Positions 43,675 through 51,897 are shown, counted from the first letter of the stretch. The stretch is 64,000 bases of DNA from Clostridia bacterium (GCA_017482055.1 JAFUOH010000001.1:62001-126000); one strand, 5' to 3'. A program made the numbers and translations. The notes: generated from the letters alone by a model not told the origin.

Positions 43675-45204
43675 ATGTACAAGATCGGTGAGCTTTCAAG
43701 GCTGTGCAGACTGCCTGTAAAAACGCTGCGTTACTATGCCGACGAAGGATTGCTTTTGCCCGATATGATCGATCGTTTCACGGGTTATCGCTATTACTCG
43801 GCATCAAAGCTGGCGGATTGCAACCGTATCGTGGCACTGAAAGAGCTCGGATTCTCGCTCGATGAGATACGTCGGCATATGGGTGCCGATGAGCGCGAGG
43901 ATGTGCTTATGCTGATTGAAGCAAAGCAGGCTGAGCTCACAAGGGTGATTGAGCGGACAGATGCGCAGTTGAGGCGGCTTGATACGTTAAAGCGAACCAT
44001 AACGGAGGGAGAGAACAAAATGTATGATGTAGTAATAAGAAATTCGGATAGCATCAGAGTCGCGTATGTGCGAAAAATTTTTGCTTCAAGAGAGGATGCC
44101 TATGCAGAGCTTGAATTGATAAGATCGTCGCTTCCCGCAAATATTGTTGGCAGACGGAATTTGATCGTAAATCACGAGACTGAATGGCGGGAGTGTAATT
44201 TTGACTTTGCAGTTTGCGTAGAGATTACCGCAAAGCTTCCACAGCGCTGCGGGTATTTCGAGCGCACGATCACTTTGCAGGGTGACATTGCGTCGCTTGT
44301 GTGCCGTGACGACGAGCTTGAAGCGGCACGAACTGATATGACAAAGCAGCTCTATGAGCTGCCCGCTCAGATCGTCGGCGCGTTCTATGAGTTTTATCAC
44401 GAGGACGGAACAGTAGAGCTGAAGGTCCCCATAGTCCGCTTAAGCCGCTCGGAAAATACGGATGCTAAAGATGAGTTTTACGGCGAGTTCCTAAACGACG
44501 CCGAAGCTGTCGGAATGTGGGAACTTCTTGACATCGTTCCGAGCCGCGAGCAATTTTCATTCCATAACCGAAAGTTCGGCGACATCGACAATGTACTGTT
44601 GCGGAAACTGTATTTTTTACCGCAGGGTGAAGGATATTGGTTTATAAACGGCTGGACAAAGGGATTCATCTATACCAAAAACAAATACAAAAGCGCCTAT
44701 GAGATCGAATCTGTCAATGGTGAAACGTTGATGTTCGTTCATCTTAAAGAATGCGGCTACTATACCCGCGGCGGCAGACCGTCGGTATATGTCTACCATA
44801 GGTGTGACTCCAAGGAATACAAAAAGTCGGATATACGTATCTATGACGATGTGGATTATCCGTTTATTTCGGATGAATGTGTCCTTGGCAAATGGTCGGC
44901 ATATGACTGCATAAGAATGGATACAGAGAATAATTATGATCCGTCGGAAAAACAATATGGCAAGGAATTATTTTTTACCTCGGCGGAATTTCACCCTGAC
45001 GGTAACGCCAAGGTCACCTACGGCGGCAAGGAGTATGACCGGACATGGACAAAGGGGCTGCTTTTGCATAAGAATGAGAAAAAAGCCGAGGCGTATGATA
45101 TTCGCGAGATCAACGGACGGGAATATCTGTTTATTGAGTGGAAGAGCGGAGATTATGTGTTCGGCGGCAGAGTTATCGGGTGTTATGTGTTCGTAAGAGG
45201 ATAG
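43675..45204 (+). CDS. MerR-family regulator with large C-terminal effector region
   Basis: 509 residues. An N-terminal MerR winged helix (YKIGELSRLCRLPVKTLRYY, then DRFTGYRYYSA) is followed by a helical linker to about residue 112, a GyrI-like effector domain (about 116-275, starting MYDVVIRNSDSIRVAYVRKI) and two related beta-rich modules (about 276-385 and 395-509). The last of these ends GREYLFIEWKSGDYVFGGR. The ATG at 43675 is nine bases after AAAGG. Inside the gene, GGAGGGAGAG (44004-44013) precedes an in-frame ATG at 44020, exactly at the start of the effector region. The protein probably senses an amphipathic compound and may activate its own promoter and neighbouring transporters. Confidence 0.88.
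   Translation: MYKIGELSRLCRLPVKTLRYYADEGLLLPDMIDRFTGYRYYSASKLADCNRIVALKELGFSLDEIRRHMGADEREDVLMLIEAKQAELTRVIERTDAQLRRLDTLKRTITEGENKMYDVVIRNSDSIRVAYVRKIFASREDAYAELELIRSSLPANIVGRRNLIVNHETEWRECNFDFAVCVEITAKLPQRCGYFERTITLQGDIASLVCRDDELEAARTDMTKQLYELPAQIVGAFYEFYHEDGTVELKVPIVRLSRSENTDAKDEFYGEFLNDAEAVGMWELLDIVPSREQFSFHNRKFGDIDNVLLRKLYFLPQGEGYWFINGWTKGFIYTKNKYKSAYEIESVNGETLMFVHLKECGYYTRGGRPSVYVYHRCDSKEYKKSDIRIYDDVDYPFISDECVLGKWSAYDCIRMDTENNYDPSEKQYGKELFFTSAEFHPDGNAKVTYGGKEYDRTWTKGLLLHKNEKKAEAYDIREINGREYLFIEWKSGDYVFGGRVIGCYVFVRG
44004..44022 (+). promoter_or_regulatory. internal ribosome site and in-frame ATG at the start of the MerR effector region
   Basis: GGAGGGAGAG at 44004-44013, six bases, then ATG at 44020-44022, which is codon 116 of the MerR gene. 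Translation from here would give a 394-residue effector protein without the DNA-binding domain. Confidence 0.65.
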
Positions 45205-45226
45205 ATTAAAAAAATTTTTACGCTTT

Positions 45227-45254
45227 TGAACCTTTCGCACCGTTTTTCCGTCTA
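45227..45254 (+). promoter_or_regulatory. ECF-type promoter upstream of the ECF sigma gene
   Basis: TGAACC (45227-45232), 16-base spacer, CGTCTA (45249-45254). This matches the general extracytoplasmic-function promoter form (GAAC-N16/17-CGTC) and no sigma-A promoter overlaps it. Its place 45 bases before the sigma gene suggests autoregulation. Confidence 0.75.
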
Positions 45255-45298
45255 TATTGGTGAGAACGTTCTTGAATAAAAAGCAAGGAGGTGATGAT

Positions 45299-46582
45299 AT
45301 GGACACATTTGAAGCTGCGCTTGATGGGTGCATGAGTGCGTTGGAACGATTTGTGAAGTATAGGATCGGAGACAAATACGATGCGGAGGATATTATACAG
45401 GAGACCTGTCTTACTGCGTATCAAAAGTTTGCATCTCTGAAGAACAAGGCTTCCTTCAAAGCTTGGATCATAAGCATAGCGCGGAATAAATGCAATGATT
45501 ATTATCGAAGCAAGGCTGAACGCATGGATATTTCGCTTGAGCTGCTGTCCGAGTCTGTGCTGACGGCGAGCCGCAGCGGAATCACTGTGCGGGATACGAT
45601 CGGTGAGACCTTAGACAGGCTCGGCAGTAAGGATAAGCAGATACTGTATCTGTACTTTTTTAAAGAACTGCCGCAGGATGAGATAGCACGCCGACTCGGC
45701 TTACCGCTCGGTACAGTCAAAAGCAGGCTGTATTATGCCAAGAAGAGCTTCAAAGAAAAGTATCCGTATCAGCACAGTGCGAAAGGAGAAAAGCATATGA
45801 AAAAATTACCCGATATCATGCCCGAATATAAAATCGAGCGCTCCGATACGCCCGCATTTTCCGTAAAATGGGAAGAGATTATGGGCTGGTTTATCGTCCC
45901 GAAGCTTGGCGAAAAGCTGTCATGGGCAATGTATGATCATCCCGGGCGGGGCAGAACGGAGATCTGCCATATGAAGGTAGTCGGAAGAGCCGAAGTACAT
46001 GGCATAGAAGGCGTTGAGATCGAATCAACTGAGCTGGAACCGATGGAGTGCAACAGTGCCGGTGGGCAAAAAGAGGTCGAACGCCGTTTTGTGGCACAGC
46101 TTACCGACACCCACTGTCGCTTGCTGGCGGAAAGTCATACTGAAGGCGGCATCAAGCGGTATTACACCTTCCTCGACGGGGACAGCTTCCTTAACAATTG
46201 GGGCTTCGGAGAGGATAACTGCGGAAACGAGGTCGATCTTGTCGCGAGGGGCGACATCACCCGCGACGGCTCTGTGGTCACGACAAAGGATAAGGAGTTC
46301 CTTCTTGACGTCGTGGGAAGGTATACGGTAACGATCTGCGGTAAGGTCTACGACACGGTATGCGTGATGGATTGCTACACTTACAATGAAGGAGTAGTTT
46401 CCGAGCAGTATATCGATAAAAACGGCAGAACGATCCTTTGGCGAAGATTTAACCGAAACGATTGGGCGTGCGAGCGTTATGGCAAGCCCTGGTCGGAAAT
46501 GCTGCCCGAAAACGAGAGGATAGTCGTCAACGGCGAAACATACGTGCATTGGTACGATTGTATTACCGATTATGTTATGTGA
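45299..46582 (+). CDS. ECF sigma factor with ~260-residue C-terminal extension
   Basis: 427 residues. Sigma region 2 is at about residues 10-80 (YDAEDIIQETCLTAYQKF, then SFKAWIISIARNKCNDYYR) and region 4 at about 108-158 (DKQILYLYFFKELPQDEIAR, then GTVKSRLYYAKKSFKE). The rest, from about residue 167 (MKKLPDIMPEYKIERSDTP), is a separate soluble beta-rich domain of a kind attached to some Clostridial ECF factors; its function is not known to me. The ATG at 45299 follows AAGGAGGTGATGAT. An internal GAAAGGAG with in-frame ATG lies at the domain border (45797). No anti-sigma gene is adjacent, so the extension may control sigma activity. Confidence 0.87.
   Translation: MDTFEAALDGCMSALERFVKYRIGDKYDAEDIIQETCLTAYQKFASLKNKASFKAWIISIARNKCNDYYRSKAERMDISLELLSESVLTASRSGITVRDTIGETLDRLGSKDKQILYLYFFKELPQDEIARRLGLPLGTVKSRLYYAKKSFKEKYPYQHSAKGEKHMKKLPDIMPEYKIERSDTPAFSVKWEEIMGWFIVPKLGEKLSWAMYDHPGRGRTEICHMKVVGRAEVHGIEGVEIESTELEPMECNSAGGQKEVERRFVAQLTDTHCRLLAESHTEGGIKRYYTFLDGDSFLNNWGFGEDNCGNEVDLVARGDITRDGSVVTTKDKEFLLDVVGRYTVTICGKVYDTVCVMDCYTYNEGVVSEQYIDKNGRTILWRRFNRNDWACERYGKPWSEMLPENERIVVNGETYVHWYDCITDYVM
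45781..45799 (+). promoter_or_regulatory. internal ribosome site and in-frame ATG at the start of the ECF C-terminal domain
   Basis: GAAAGGAG at 45781-45788, eight bases, then ATG at 45797-45799, codon 167 of the sigma gene. It could yield the 261-residue extension as a free protein. Confidence 0.65.
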
Positions 46583-46594
46583 AAATTTATAATG

Positions 46595-46627
46595 GCAGCC
46601 GCTTGTGTCCATGACACAAGCGGCTGC
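46595..46627 (+). terminator. hairpin after the ECF sigma gene
   Basis: A perfect 15-bp stem, GCAGCCGCTTGTGTC (46595-46609) and GACACAAGCGGCTGC (46613-46627), with loop CAT. No T run follows (TCGTATTT), so termination may be partial. Confidence 0.7.
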
Positions 46628-46664
46628 TCGTATTTGCGGGTCAATTGTTTGCGCGGTGAAGCTC

Positions 46665-46956
46665 GTATAATTGGAATTGTCGCAGTCTGACTGACGATGG
46701 CTGATACGATGGAGCTTGCCAAAGAACTTGGAGTGTCGAAGCAGTACATCTCCAACCGGGAAAATGACAGTATACAGCCGTCTGTTGATATGCTTGTGAG
46801 AAGTGCGCGATTTTTCTCGGTGTCGCGCGATTATTTGCTTGGACCTGATAAGCATACGGTTGTTGATGTAAGCGGACTTACCGACAGCGAAACAGCCCAC
46901 ATAAAGCTGATTATTAAGGATATGCAGAAAAATAACGATATTCCCACACTCCAAAT
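46665..46956 (+). pseudogene. truncated XRE-type regulator remnant
   Basis: MELAKELGVSKQYISNREN, SIQPSVDMLVRSARFFSVS and RDYLLGPDKHTVVDVSGLTD are the end of a helix-turn-helix domain and linker of an XRE repressor. The start of the domain survives only in another frame (CRSLTDDG then stop, near 46,670-46,700). The ATG at 46697 falls after the first helix and has no ribosome site. The natural C-terminus appears to be DMQKNN, just before a terminator hairpin. A frameshift near 46,705 and loss of the first turn make it non-functional. Confidence 0.65.
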
Positions 46957-46957
46957 A

Positions 46958-46989
46958 AAAAGCTGCCCGTCAACTTCGGGGCAGCTTTT
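46958..46989. terminator. bidirectional terminator
   Basis: AAAAGCTGCCC (46958-46968) pairs with GGGCAGCTTTT (46979-46989), 10-base loop. The A run upstream gives a T run on the minus strand, so it ends the small minus-strand gene beside it. Confidence 0.85.
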
Positions 46990-46992
46990 CTG

Positions 46993-47199
46993 TCAATGCT
47001 CGGGACAGGCTGTATGCTCGGCACAGCGTTTTAATGAGCTTGCGATCATTTGGTACGCTTCCAAAGTGCTTTTGTGACGCTTCAATGCTTCTTCACGTGT
47101 GCGTGCGTATGTTGTGTGACCGTCGGAGCTGGCGCACCATGCCTGCGCACCGGGACGGCGCTCACTGTGATCTAATTTGATTTCGATTGAGGTGTTCAT
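46993..47199 (-). CDS. small hypothetical protein, 68 aa
   Basis: MNTSIEIKLDHSERRPGAQA, then WCASSDGHTTYARTREEALK, ending HTACPEH. Not confidently recognised. The hydrophilic, single-domain sequence with a DGH...TREEAL pattern is reminiscent of small DUF2188-like proteins. It is supported as a real gene by AAGGAGACATAAT before the ATG, a consensus promoter 50 bases upstream on the minus strand (47277-47249) and a terminator just after its stop. No functional inference is possible. Confidence 0.7.
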   Translation of the reverse strand: MNTSIEIKLDHSERRPGAQAWCASSDGHTTYARTREEALKRHKSTLEAYQMIASSLKRCAEHTACPEH

Positions 47200-47248
47200 A
47201 TTATGTCTCCTTTGGTTTCATTGTGTCCGTTTCAGTACCACTGTGTAT

Positions 47249-47277
47249 ATTATATCACAAAAAATGGAAATTATCAA
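47249..47277 (-). promoter_or_regulatory. promoter of the small minus-strand gene
   Basis: Minus strand TTGATA (47277-47272), 17-base spacer, TATAAT (47254-47249). Confidence 0.78.
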
Positions 47278-47343
47278 GAGAAATGGCACAATCCGTCCAA
47301 AGAATCGTTCGCCCTTTTTCGACACTCCAAGGCTGTATGTGGG

Positions 47344-49617
47344 CTATTTCAGCACTAACCTGTTCACGCCCGCGTTAAGCGCATACTCCGTACCGCTGTG
47401 GCGGAAGCGTGCCGAACAGCCTGAGGGAATCTCCACCTCCACGCTGATGTGACTGTCACTCACGCTGTAGCTGACCGCGACCTTACCGTGGCGGGTGGTA
47501 ATGTGACCGCTTGCCGAGGAAAGCATGTCCATGCACAGCGGTTCGATGACAAGCTCATCATAGCCCGCGCCCGTCTCCGTGATGCCGAGGATGTACTTGA
47601 ACAGATAACGCACCACTGCACCGAACATAGGGTGATTCTGCGAGCGCTGATAGGTCCAGTATTCGGGGAAGGTGGTGTGACCGTCGCGCATCCATCTGCC
47701 GAAGGAGCACTTGCCGTCGCCGGTCAGCAGCTTATAGGCGATATCCGCGTGACCGTGGGTGAAAAGCACACGGGTGGCGATGTCGGTGCCGAATATGCCC
47801 GTGTTGTACCACGGCTCCCGCTCAAAATGCTCCGCAACGTGGGCGAGGGTGCGCTCGTCACCCAGACCGAGGTCGATGGCGAACACGTTGGCACTGCTGT
47901 GGTTTGAGCAGAAGTCACCGGTGGCACTGTCGTAGAAGTCGCGTATTATCGCCGCTTTTTTGCGCTCGGCTCGTGTGAGAAGCGCGGGAATGTCACCGTG
48001 GCGTCCCAGGGCTTTGCACATTTCCACCGCCCGAAGGACTGCCTTTACGTAGAAATATGTATTGACATAAGCCGCGGGCATCAGCGGGACGTACTGCGAC
48101 GGCGTGGCGATACTTCCGTCGTCGGAGGCCTCCGCACCGTCGGGGGCACACCAGTCACCGAGGCAGGACTCGCTGTTGTCACTGACCACAATATCGTTTT
48201 CGCTGTGCGCTTCAAGGTAATCAAAGTAGCGGTAGATCTTCGGCAGGAATTCCTCCGCCACGGACAGGTCGCCGTAGGTCCGGTAGTACATATACGGCAC
48301 CTCGGCGATGGCGGAGCCCCAACCGCCGGGACCTCCGCCGGAGGGAAGATAGGGCGCGGTGTTCTGAACATGACCGCTGACGGTGTCCTGGCAGTCGGAG
48401 ATGTCGTATAGCCACTTGCGGTAGAATTTCTGCGCGTCCAGCATCATCATGGCGCATTCGCAGGTGAGCTGACCGTCGCCCGTGTAGCCGCGCTTTTCAC
48501 AGTGCGGACAGTCGGAGGGGATGCTCATGTGCATATTGTCAAGCTGTGTGCGTATGTAGGCATCGTACATCCAGTTAAGCTGTGCGTTCGACGACTTGAA
48601 GTCGGAGGTGACCTTTACGTCCGAGTGAATGACCGCGCAGGAGGTGATGCGGGCATTTTTGGTTACCGACGCATAGCGGAAGCCGAACCAGCAGAAGCGC
48701 AGGTGATACCTGCGCGGTGAACCGTCGGTCACAAACACCGCGTGCTGACGGTGATTGGTGTACGCCTCGATCATACCGTCCTTCAGCCGCTCGGAAACGT
48801 CGAGCTCTATGGTGGTTACTTCGTCGGTGACGGCTTCGATCACGGGCGTGCCCGTGATATTCTCGCCCATATCATATATGTATACGTCCTCCGTTTCTCC
48901 GATACACTTCGGCTCGATACAGCGTATCACGCGGTCAACGGGACAGTCCTGGTAGTCATAATTCGACTCGGGTGCGGCAATCTTTTCAACACTCTCCCAA
49001 GCGGAATCGTCGAAGCCGACAGTGTTCCAACCGTCAAGGCGGTGCGCGTCGTAGTTGTGGCGCTCGCCAAACAGAAAATGCGAGACCTCAATGGGGCTGT
49101 ATGTCCATTTGAGCTGTTCACCCGACAGATATTCGTCGGTGGTACCATCCTCATAGGTGATGTCCACACGGAAAGCCAGCTTGATCTTGCCGTAGACCTT
49201 GACGCTGTACCATCCGATGGACAGCGCAGCACCGATGCAGTTGCTCTCGCTTATCATGTCGGTGACATCATAGCGCAGGCAATGTATGCGGTGGGAGGTC
49301 AGCTCACCGTATTTTTTGTAGCAGACATGCGCTTCGGTAAAGTGGTAGTCGGATACGGCGGGTACAAACAGGTCGTCCGAGACCCTGGCGCCGTTCAGAT
49401 ACAGCTCCACAAGTCCGAGACCGCAGGCAGTGAGCTCTGCCTTTTTCACTTTTTTGTGAGTCTTGAATTCTCCGCGTATGTAAGGGACCGAACAGTTGTC
49501 GTATGAGGTAAGCGTACCGAAATTAAGCTGGGGTATGGGCGGATAGTCTATACGCAGGTTACAGGGCGCGCTCGGGGTTATAAATTCGGCGCTGCCGAAA
49601 ATTTCATGAAAGTTCAT
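47344..49617 (-). CDS. alpha-L-rhamnosidase (GH78 type)
   Basis: 757 residues, no signal peptide, so intracellular. Removes terminal alpha-L-rhamnose from glycosides. The N-terminal beta domains contain YIRGEFKTHKKVKKAELTAC, GLVELYLNGARVSDD and IGAALSIGWYSVKVYGK. The (alpha/alpha)6 barrel begins near residue 350, with NMHMSIPSDCPHCEKRGYTG, the GH78 catalytic-acid region (usual form CPxRxxxGWxGD). MRDGHTTFPEYW holds the probable catalytic base. A C-terminal beta domain ends the protein. The ATG at 49617 follows GAGGTGTAATT; an upstream in-frame start at 49677 lacks a ribosome site. It should feed L-rhamnose to the rhaB/rhaA genes at 61-64 kb. Confidence 0.9.
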   Translation of the reverse strand: MNFHEIFGSAEFITPSAPCNLRIDYPPIPQLNFGTLTSYDNCSVPYIRGEFKTHKKVKKAELTACGLGLVELYLNGARVSDDLFVPAVSDYHFTEAHVCYKKYGELTSHRIHCLRYDVTDMISESNCIGAALSIGWYSVKVYGKIKLAFRVDITYEDGTTDEYLSGEQLKWTYSPIEVSHFLFGERHNYDAHRLDGWNTVGFDDSAWESVEKIAAPESNYDYQDCPVDRVIRCIEPKCIGETEDVYIYDMGENITGTPVIEAVTDEVTTIELDVSERLKDGMIEAYTNHRQHAVFVTDGSPRRYHLRFCWFGFRYASVTKNARITSCAVIHSDVKVTSDFKSSNAQLNWMYDAYIRTQLDNMHMSIPSDCPHCEKRGYTGDGQLTCECAMMMLDAQKFYRKWLYDISDCQDTVSGHVQNTAPYLPSGGGPGGWGSAIAEVPYMYYRTYGDLSVAEEFLPKIYRYFDYLEAHSENDIVVSDNSESCLGDWCAPDGAEASDDGSIATPSQYVPLMPAAYVNTYFYVKAVLRAVEMCKALGRHGDIPALLTRAERKKAAIIRDFYDSATGDFCSNHSSANVFAIDLGLGDERTLAHVAEHFEREPWYNTGIFGTDIATRVLFTHGHADIAYKLLTGDGKCSFGRWMRDGHTTFPEYWTYQRSQNHPMFGAVVRYLFKYILGITETGAGYDELVIEPLCMDMLSSASGHITTRHGKVAVSYSVSDSHISVEVEIPSGCSARFRHSGTEYALNAGVNRLVLK

Positions 49618-49717
49618 AATTACACCTCGCATTGGTTTTTCAGTGATAATAATATCACATCTTCCCCTAAAAGTCAAGACTTTTTACCTTTAAACAGAAT
49701 TTTTACAGCCACAAATA

Positions 49718-49746
49718 TTGACACGTTATTCCATATATAGTATAAT
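49718..49746 (+). promoter_or_regulatory. promoter of the RadC-like gene
   Basis: TTGACA (49718-49723), 17-base spacer, TATAAT (49741-49746), leaving a 121-base leader with no recognised structure. Confidence 0.85.
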
Positions 49747-49867
49747 ATTATAGTAGGGGAAGCAGCACGGAAAAATTGCGTAAAAGCAAATATTCCCTTG
49801 AAAAAACGGGGATTTTGGAATATTATAAATTATATGGGGGAAAACTGCACGGCGCAGTTGATGCGAG

Positions 49868-50551
49868 ATGAGGGACGCGGATCTTGACAAGAAGGAATAT
49901 ATAAAACAATTAAGGGATCGTTTTTCCTCACTTGAGGAGCGCGTTGACATGCAGGATGATGAACTGCTCGCATTGCTTCTCTCGTTCACAAACGCAGGTA
50001 AGGAGCTTTATCGCGTGATGGATGGGCTGTATGCCGATTTTGGCTCCTTCAGACGGTGTTTTCTTGCCTCGTATACAGATCTTATGCGGGTTGACGGCAT
50101 GACTCATCACGGAGCGATGCTCATATTGCTTACCGCTAAGATCATTAACCTGAGAGATAAGTCACAGCTTATCGGACGGAAGATCACGGATTATAAGGAG
50201 CTGTTCTTAACAGTCATAAAGCCTTCGCGGGATGAGGAATTTTGGGCGGCGGTGTATGACGATTCGGATAGATTGGCAGCGGTTGAACTGCTTGCGTCGG
50301 GTTTACAGGGCAGGGTTAGTGTAAATATCTCGGACATAATACGGTTTGTTACATATCACAATTCGAGAAAATTTGTTATTGGCCATTCTCATCCGGATGT
50401 ATTTGAAGTGGTGGCATCGCCGCACGATATTCGTGTAATGGAGCTGATCGGAAGCTCGATGGGGAATATCGGTGTAAGGCTGATCGGACAGGTGATCGTT
50501 GCGGGGAGAAATGCGGAGTTTTTTGCTTATAGCCCACCGCAAAATAAGTAA
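49868..50551 (+). CDS. RadC-like JAB/MPN-domain protein
   Basis: 227 residues. An N-terminal helix-hairpin-helix-like part (LLALLLSFTNAGKELYRVMD, DLMRVDGMTHHGAMLILL) is followed by a JAB/MPN domain. Its metal motif reads HSHPDVFEVVASPHD, that is H-x-H-P then S-x2-D with seven residues between, one more than the usual RadC HNHPSGDPTPSxxD. RadC proteins were linked to DNA repair, but their biochemical role is unsettled. The ATG at 49868 has no clear ribosome site. The 3' end overlaps the convergent ylbJ gene by 25 bases. Confidence 0.82.
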   Translation: MRDADLDKKEYIKQLRDRFSSLEERVDMQDDELLALLLSFTNAGKELYRVMDGLYADFGSFRRCFLASYTDLMRVDGMTHHGAMLILLTAKIINLRDKSQLIGRKITDYKELFLTVIKPSRDEEFWAAVYDDSDRLAAVELLASGLQGRVSVNISDIIRFVTYHNSRKFVIGHSHPDVFEVVASPHDIRVMELIGSSMGNIGVRLIGQVIVAGRNAEFFAYSPPQNK

Positions 50552-51513
50552 GACAGAAATAAAAATGCCGTTGATAATATGCCCTGTGCGAGCTTGGAAA
50601 TATAATACCGCTTCATGCCGATGCCGCTTCCGGATAAGACCGATGCGGTCTGCATATGCACGGATATTCCCGACCATCCGACTGCAAATGCACAGAGCAG
50701 CTCGGGAATGATTCCCGAGAGTGCGGCAAGTCGGCGACCTGCCAGTGTAAGCTCGCAGATGGATGCACAGAGCGCTGCGGCGAAGCCGCCGAGGAACCTG
50801 TCGGCGACAAGGCATGCCGCGTCTCCGAGAACGGCGAAAAATATCGCGAATGAGCAGATCTTTAACATGGTTAGACCGCCCGTGGCTACCGCATTTGTTA
50901 TCGTGTCGGAGGTAGATAAGGCAGGCGGCTTGAAGCTTGCATGAGACGGCAGTGATATCCTGCGGCGCTGTGTCAGCCCGACCGCAAACGCGGCGACAAG
51001 CTGACAGAGAAAGAGCCTGATGCCGAAAGCAGTGCTGCCAAACAGTGACATTCCGAGTGTGCCTATACAAAATGCGGGGCTTGCGTTGTTTACATAACCG
51101 AGAAGCCGTTCGGCTTCACACTTTTCGAGTGTGCCGGAATCATACAACTCGCGTACGCACAATGCGCCTATGGGGAATCCGCCGACACAGCCGAGAAGCA
51201 GCGCATATACCGCTTCCTCTCGAATGCCGAAGAGTTTTCCGATCGGTCTGCCGATGAGCCGTGCGACTGTCGCAGACAGTCCCGAGCCGTTCATTATGCC
51301 CACCAGCACAATAAACGGAAACAGCGACGGAATAAGGCTCGATGCACAAATGCCGAGCGCGCTTTTTACGGAAGCGGCGGCAAGAGTCGGAGAGCGCAAA
51401 AAGTATCCGAGCAGAAAAAAGCATAACAGCCACAGTATCGCCGTATCAAGGCGCGGTGCTTCCGTCGTGATGGTGCCGATACGCTTCTTTTTTATGCTTA
51501 CAATAATAATCAC
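50527..51513 (-). CDS. ylbJ: sporulation integral membrane protein YlbJ
   Basis: 328-residue polytopic membrane protein of the nucleoside-recognition (Gate) superfamily, needed for spore cortex formation in Bacillus. Hydrophobic helices include AILWLLCFFLLGYFL; the Gate pattern is seen in SSLIPSLFPFIVLVGIMNGS, and LLGCVGGFPIGALCVRELYD is conserved in YlbJ. The start is a GTG at 51513 with only a weak AAAGG upstream. It is divergent from yqfC, with 78 bases between, so a shared sporulation control region is plausible. Confidence 0.87.
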   Translation of the reverse strand: MIIIVSIKKKRIGTITTEAPRLDTAILWLLCFFLLGYFLRSPTLAAASVKSALGICASSLIPSLFPFIVLVGIMNGSGLSATVARLIGRPIGKLFGIREEAVYALLLGCVGGFPIGALCVRELYDSGTLEKCEAERLLGYVNNASPAFCIGTLGMSLFGSTAFGIRLFLCQLVAAFAVGLTQRRRISLPSHASFKPPALSTSDTITNAVATGGLTMLKICSFAIFFAVLGDAACLVADRFLGGFAAALCASICELTLAGRRLAALSGIIPELLCAFAVGWSGISVHMQTASVLSGSGIGMKRYYISKLAQGILSTAFLFLSYLFCGGL

Positions 51514-51591
51514 AGCCTTTGTTTCATATTATTAAACCGACGTGAGAGCCACGGTCTTTCATTAACAATTATGCGGGGTCGGAGAGGTAAT

Positions 51592-51897
51592 ATGAGTAAA
51601 AATCGCAAAAAGCCGTTGTCGCAGCGTATCTGTGAAACGCTTGATATACCTGTCGGAACATTCGGCAGAATTTCATTCATTGAAGCGGTCAGCAACCGCG
51701 AGCTTTGTATTGACGGCTGTGAAGGACTTATCACATATACGGAAGATCTTGTAGTGCTTGTGTTGTGCGACGGCTTACTTACTGTCAAGGGGTCGGGACT
51801 TGAGCTGCGGAGCTTTTCGGGCGGACGGGTGTCGGTGAGCGGGATAATATCAACTATCTGCTACGGCGCGGAGAGTGAGGCTGTACATGACGGCTGA
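51592..51897 (+). CDS. yqfC: sporulation protein YqfC
   Basis: 101-residue YabP/YqfC-family protein made in the mother cell during sporulation. Core pattern: FGRISFIEAVSNRELCIDGC and VVLVLCDGLLTVKGSGLELR, ending SGIISTICYG. The ATG at 51592 is preceded by GGAGAGG; an in-frame ATG at 51571 is upstream of that site. It overlaps yqfD, the conserved gene order in spore formers. Confidence 0.92.
   Translation: MSKNRKKPLSQRICETLDIPVGTFGRISFIEAVSNRELCIDGCEGLITYTEDLVVLVLCDGLLTVKGSGLELRSFSGGRVSVSGIISTICYGAESEAVHDG

Noticed and set aside
46697..47077. A full 126-residue gene in this open frame
   Set aside because: The frame runs through a terminator hairpin at 46958-46989 into the antisense of a supported small gene, and its start cuts the helix-turn-helix.
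47449..49506. Several open frames antisense to the rhamnosidase gene
   Set aside because: The minus-strand GH78 product is coherent over its full length; the plus-strand frames have no start signals.
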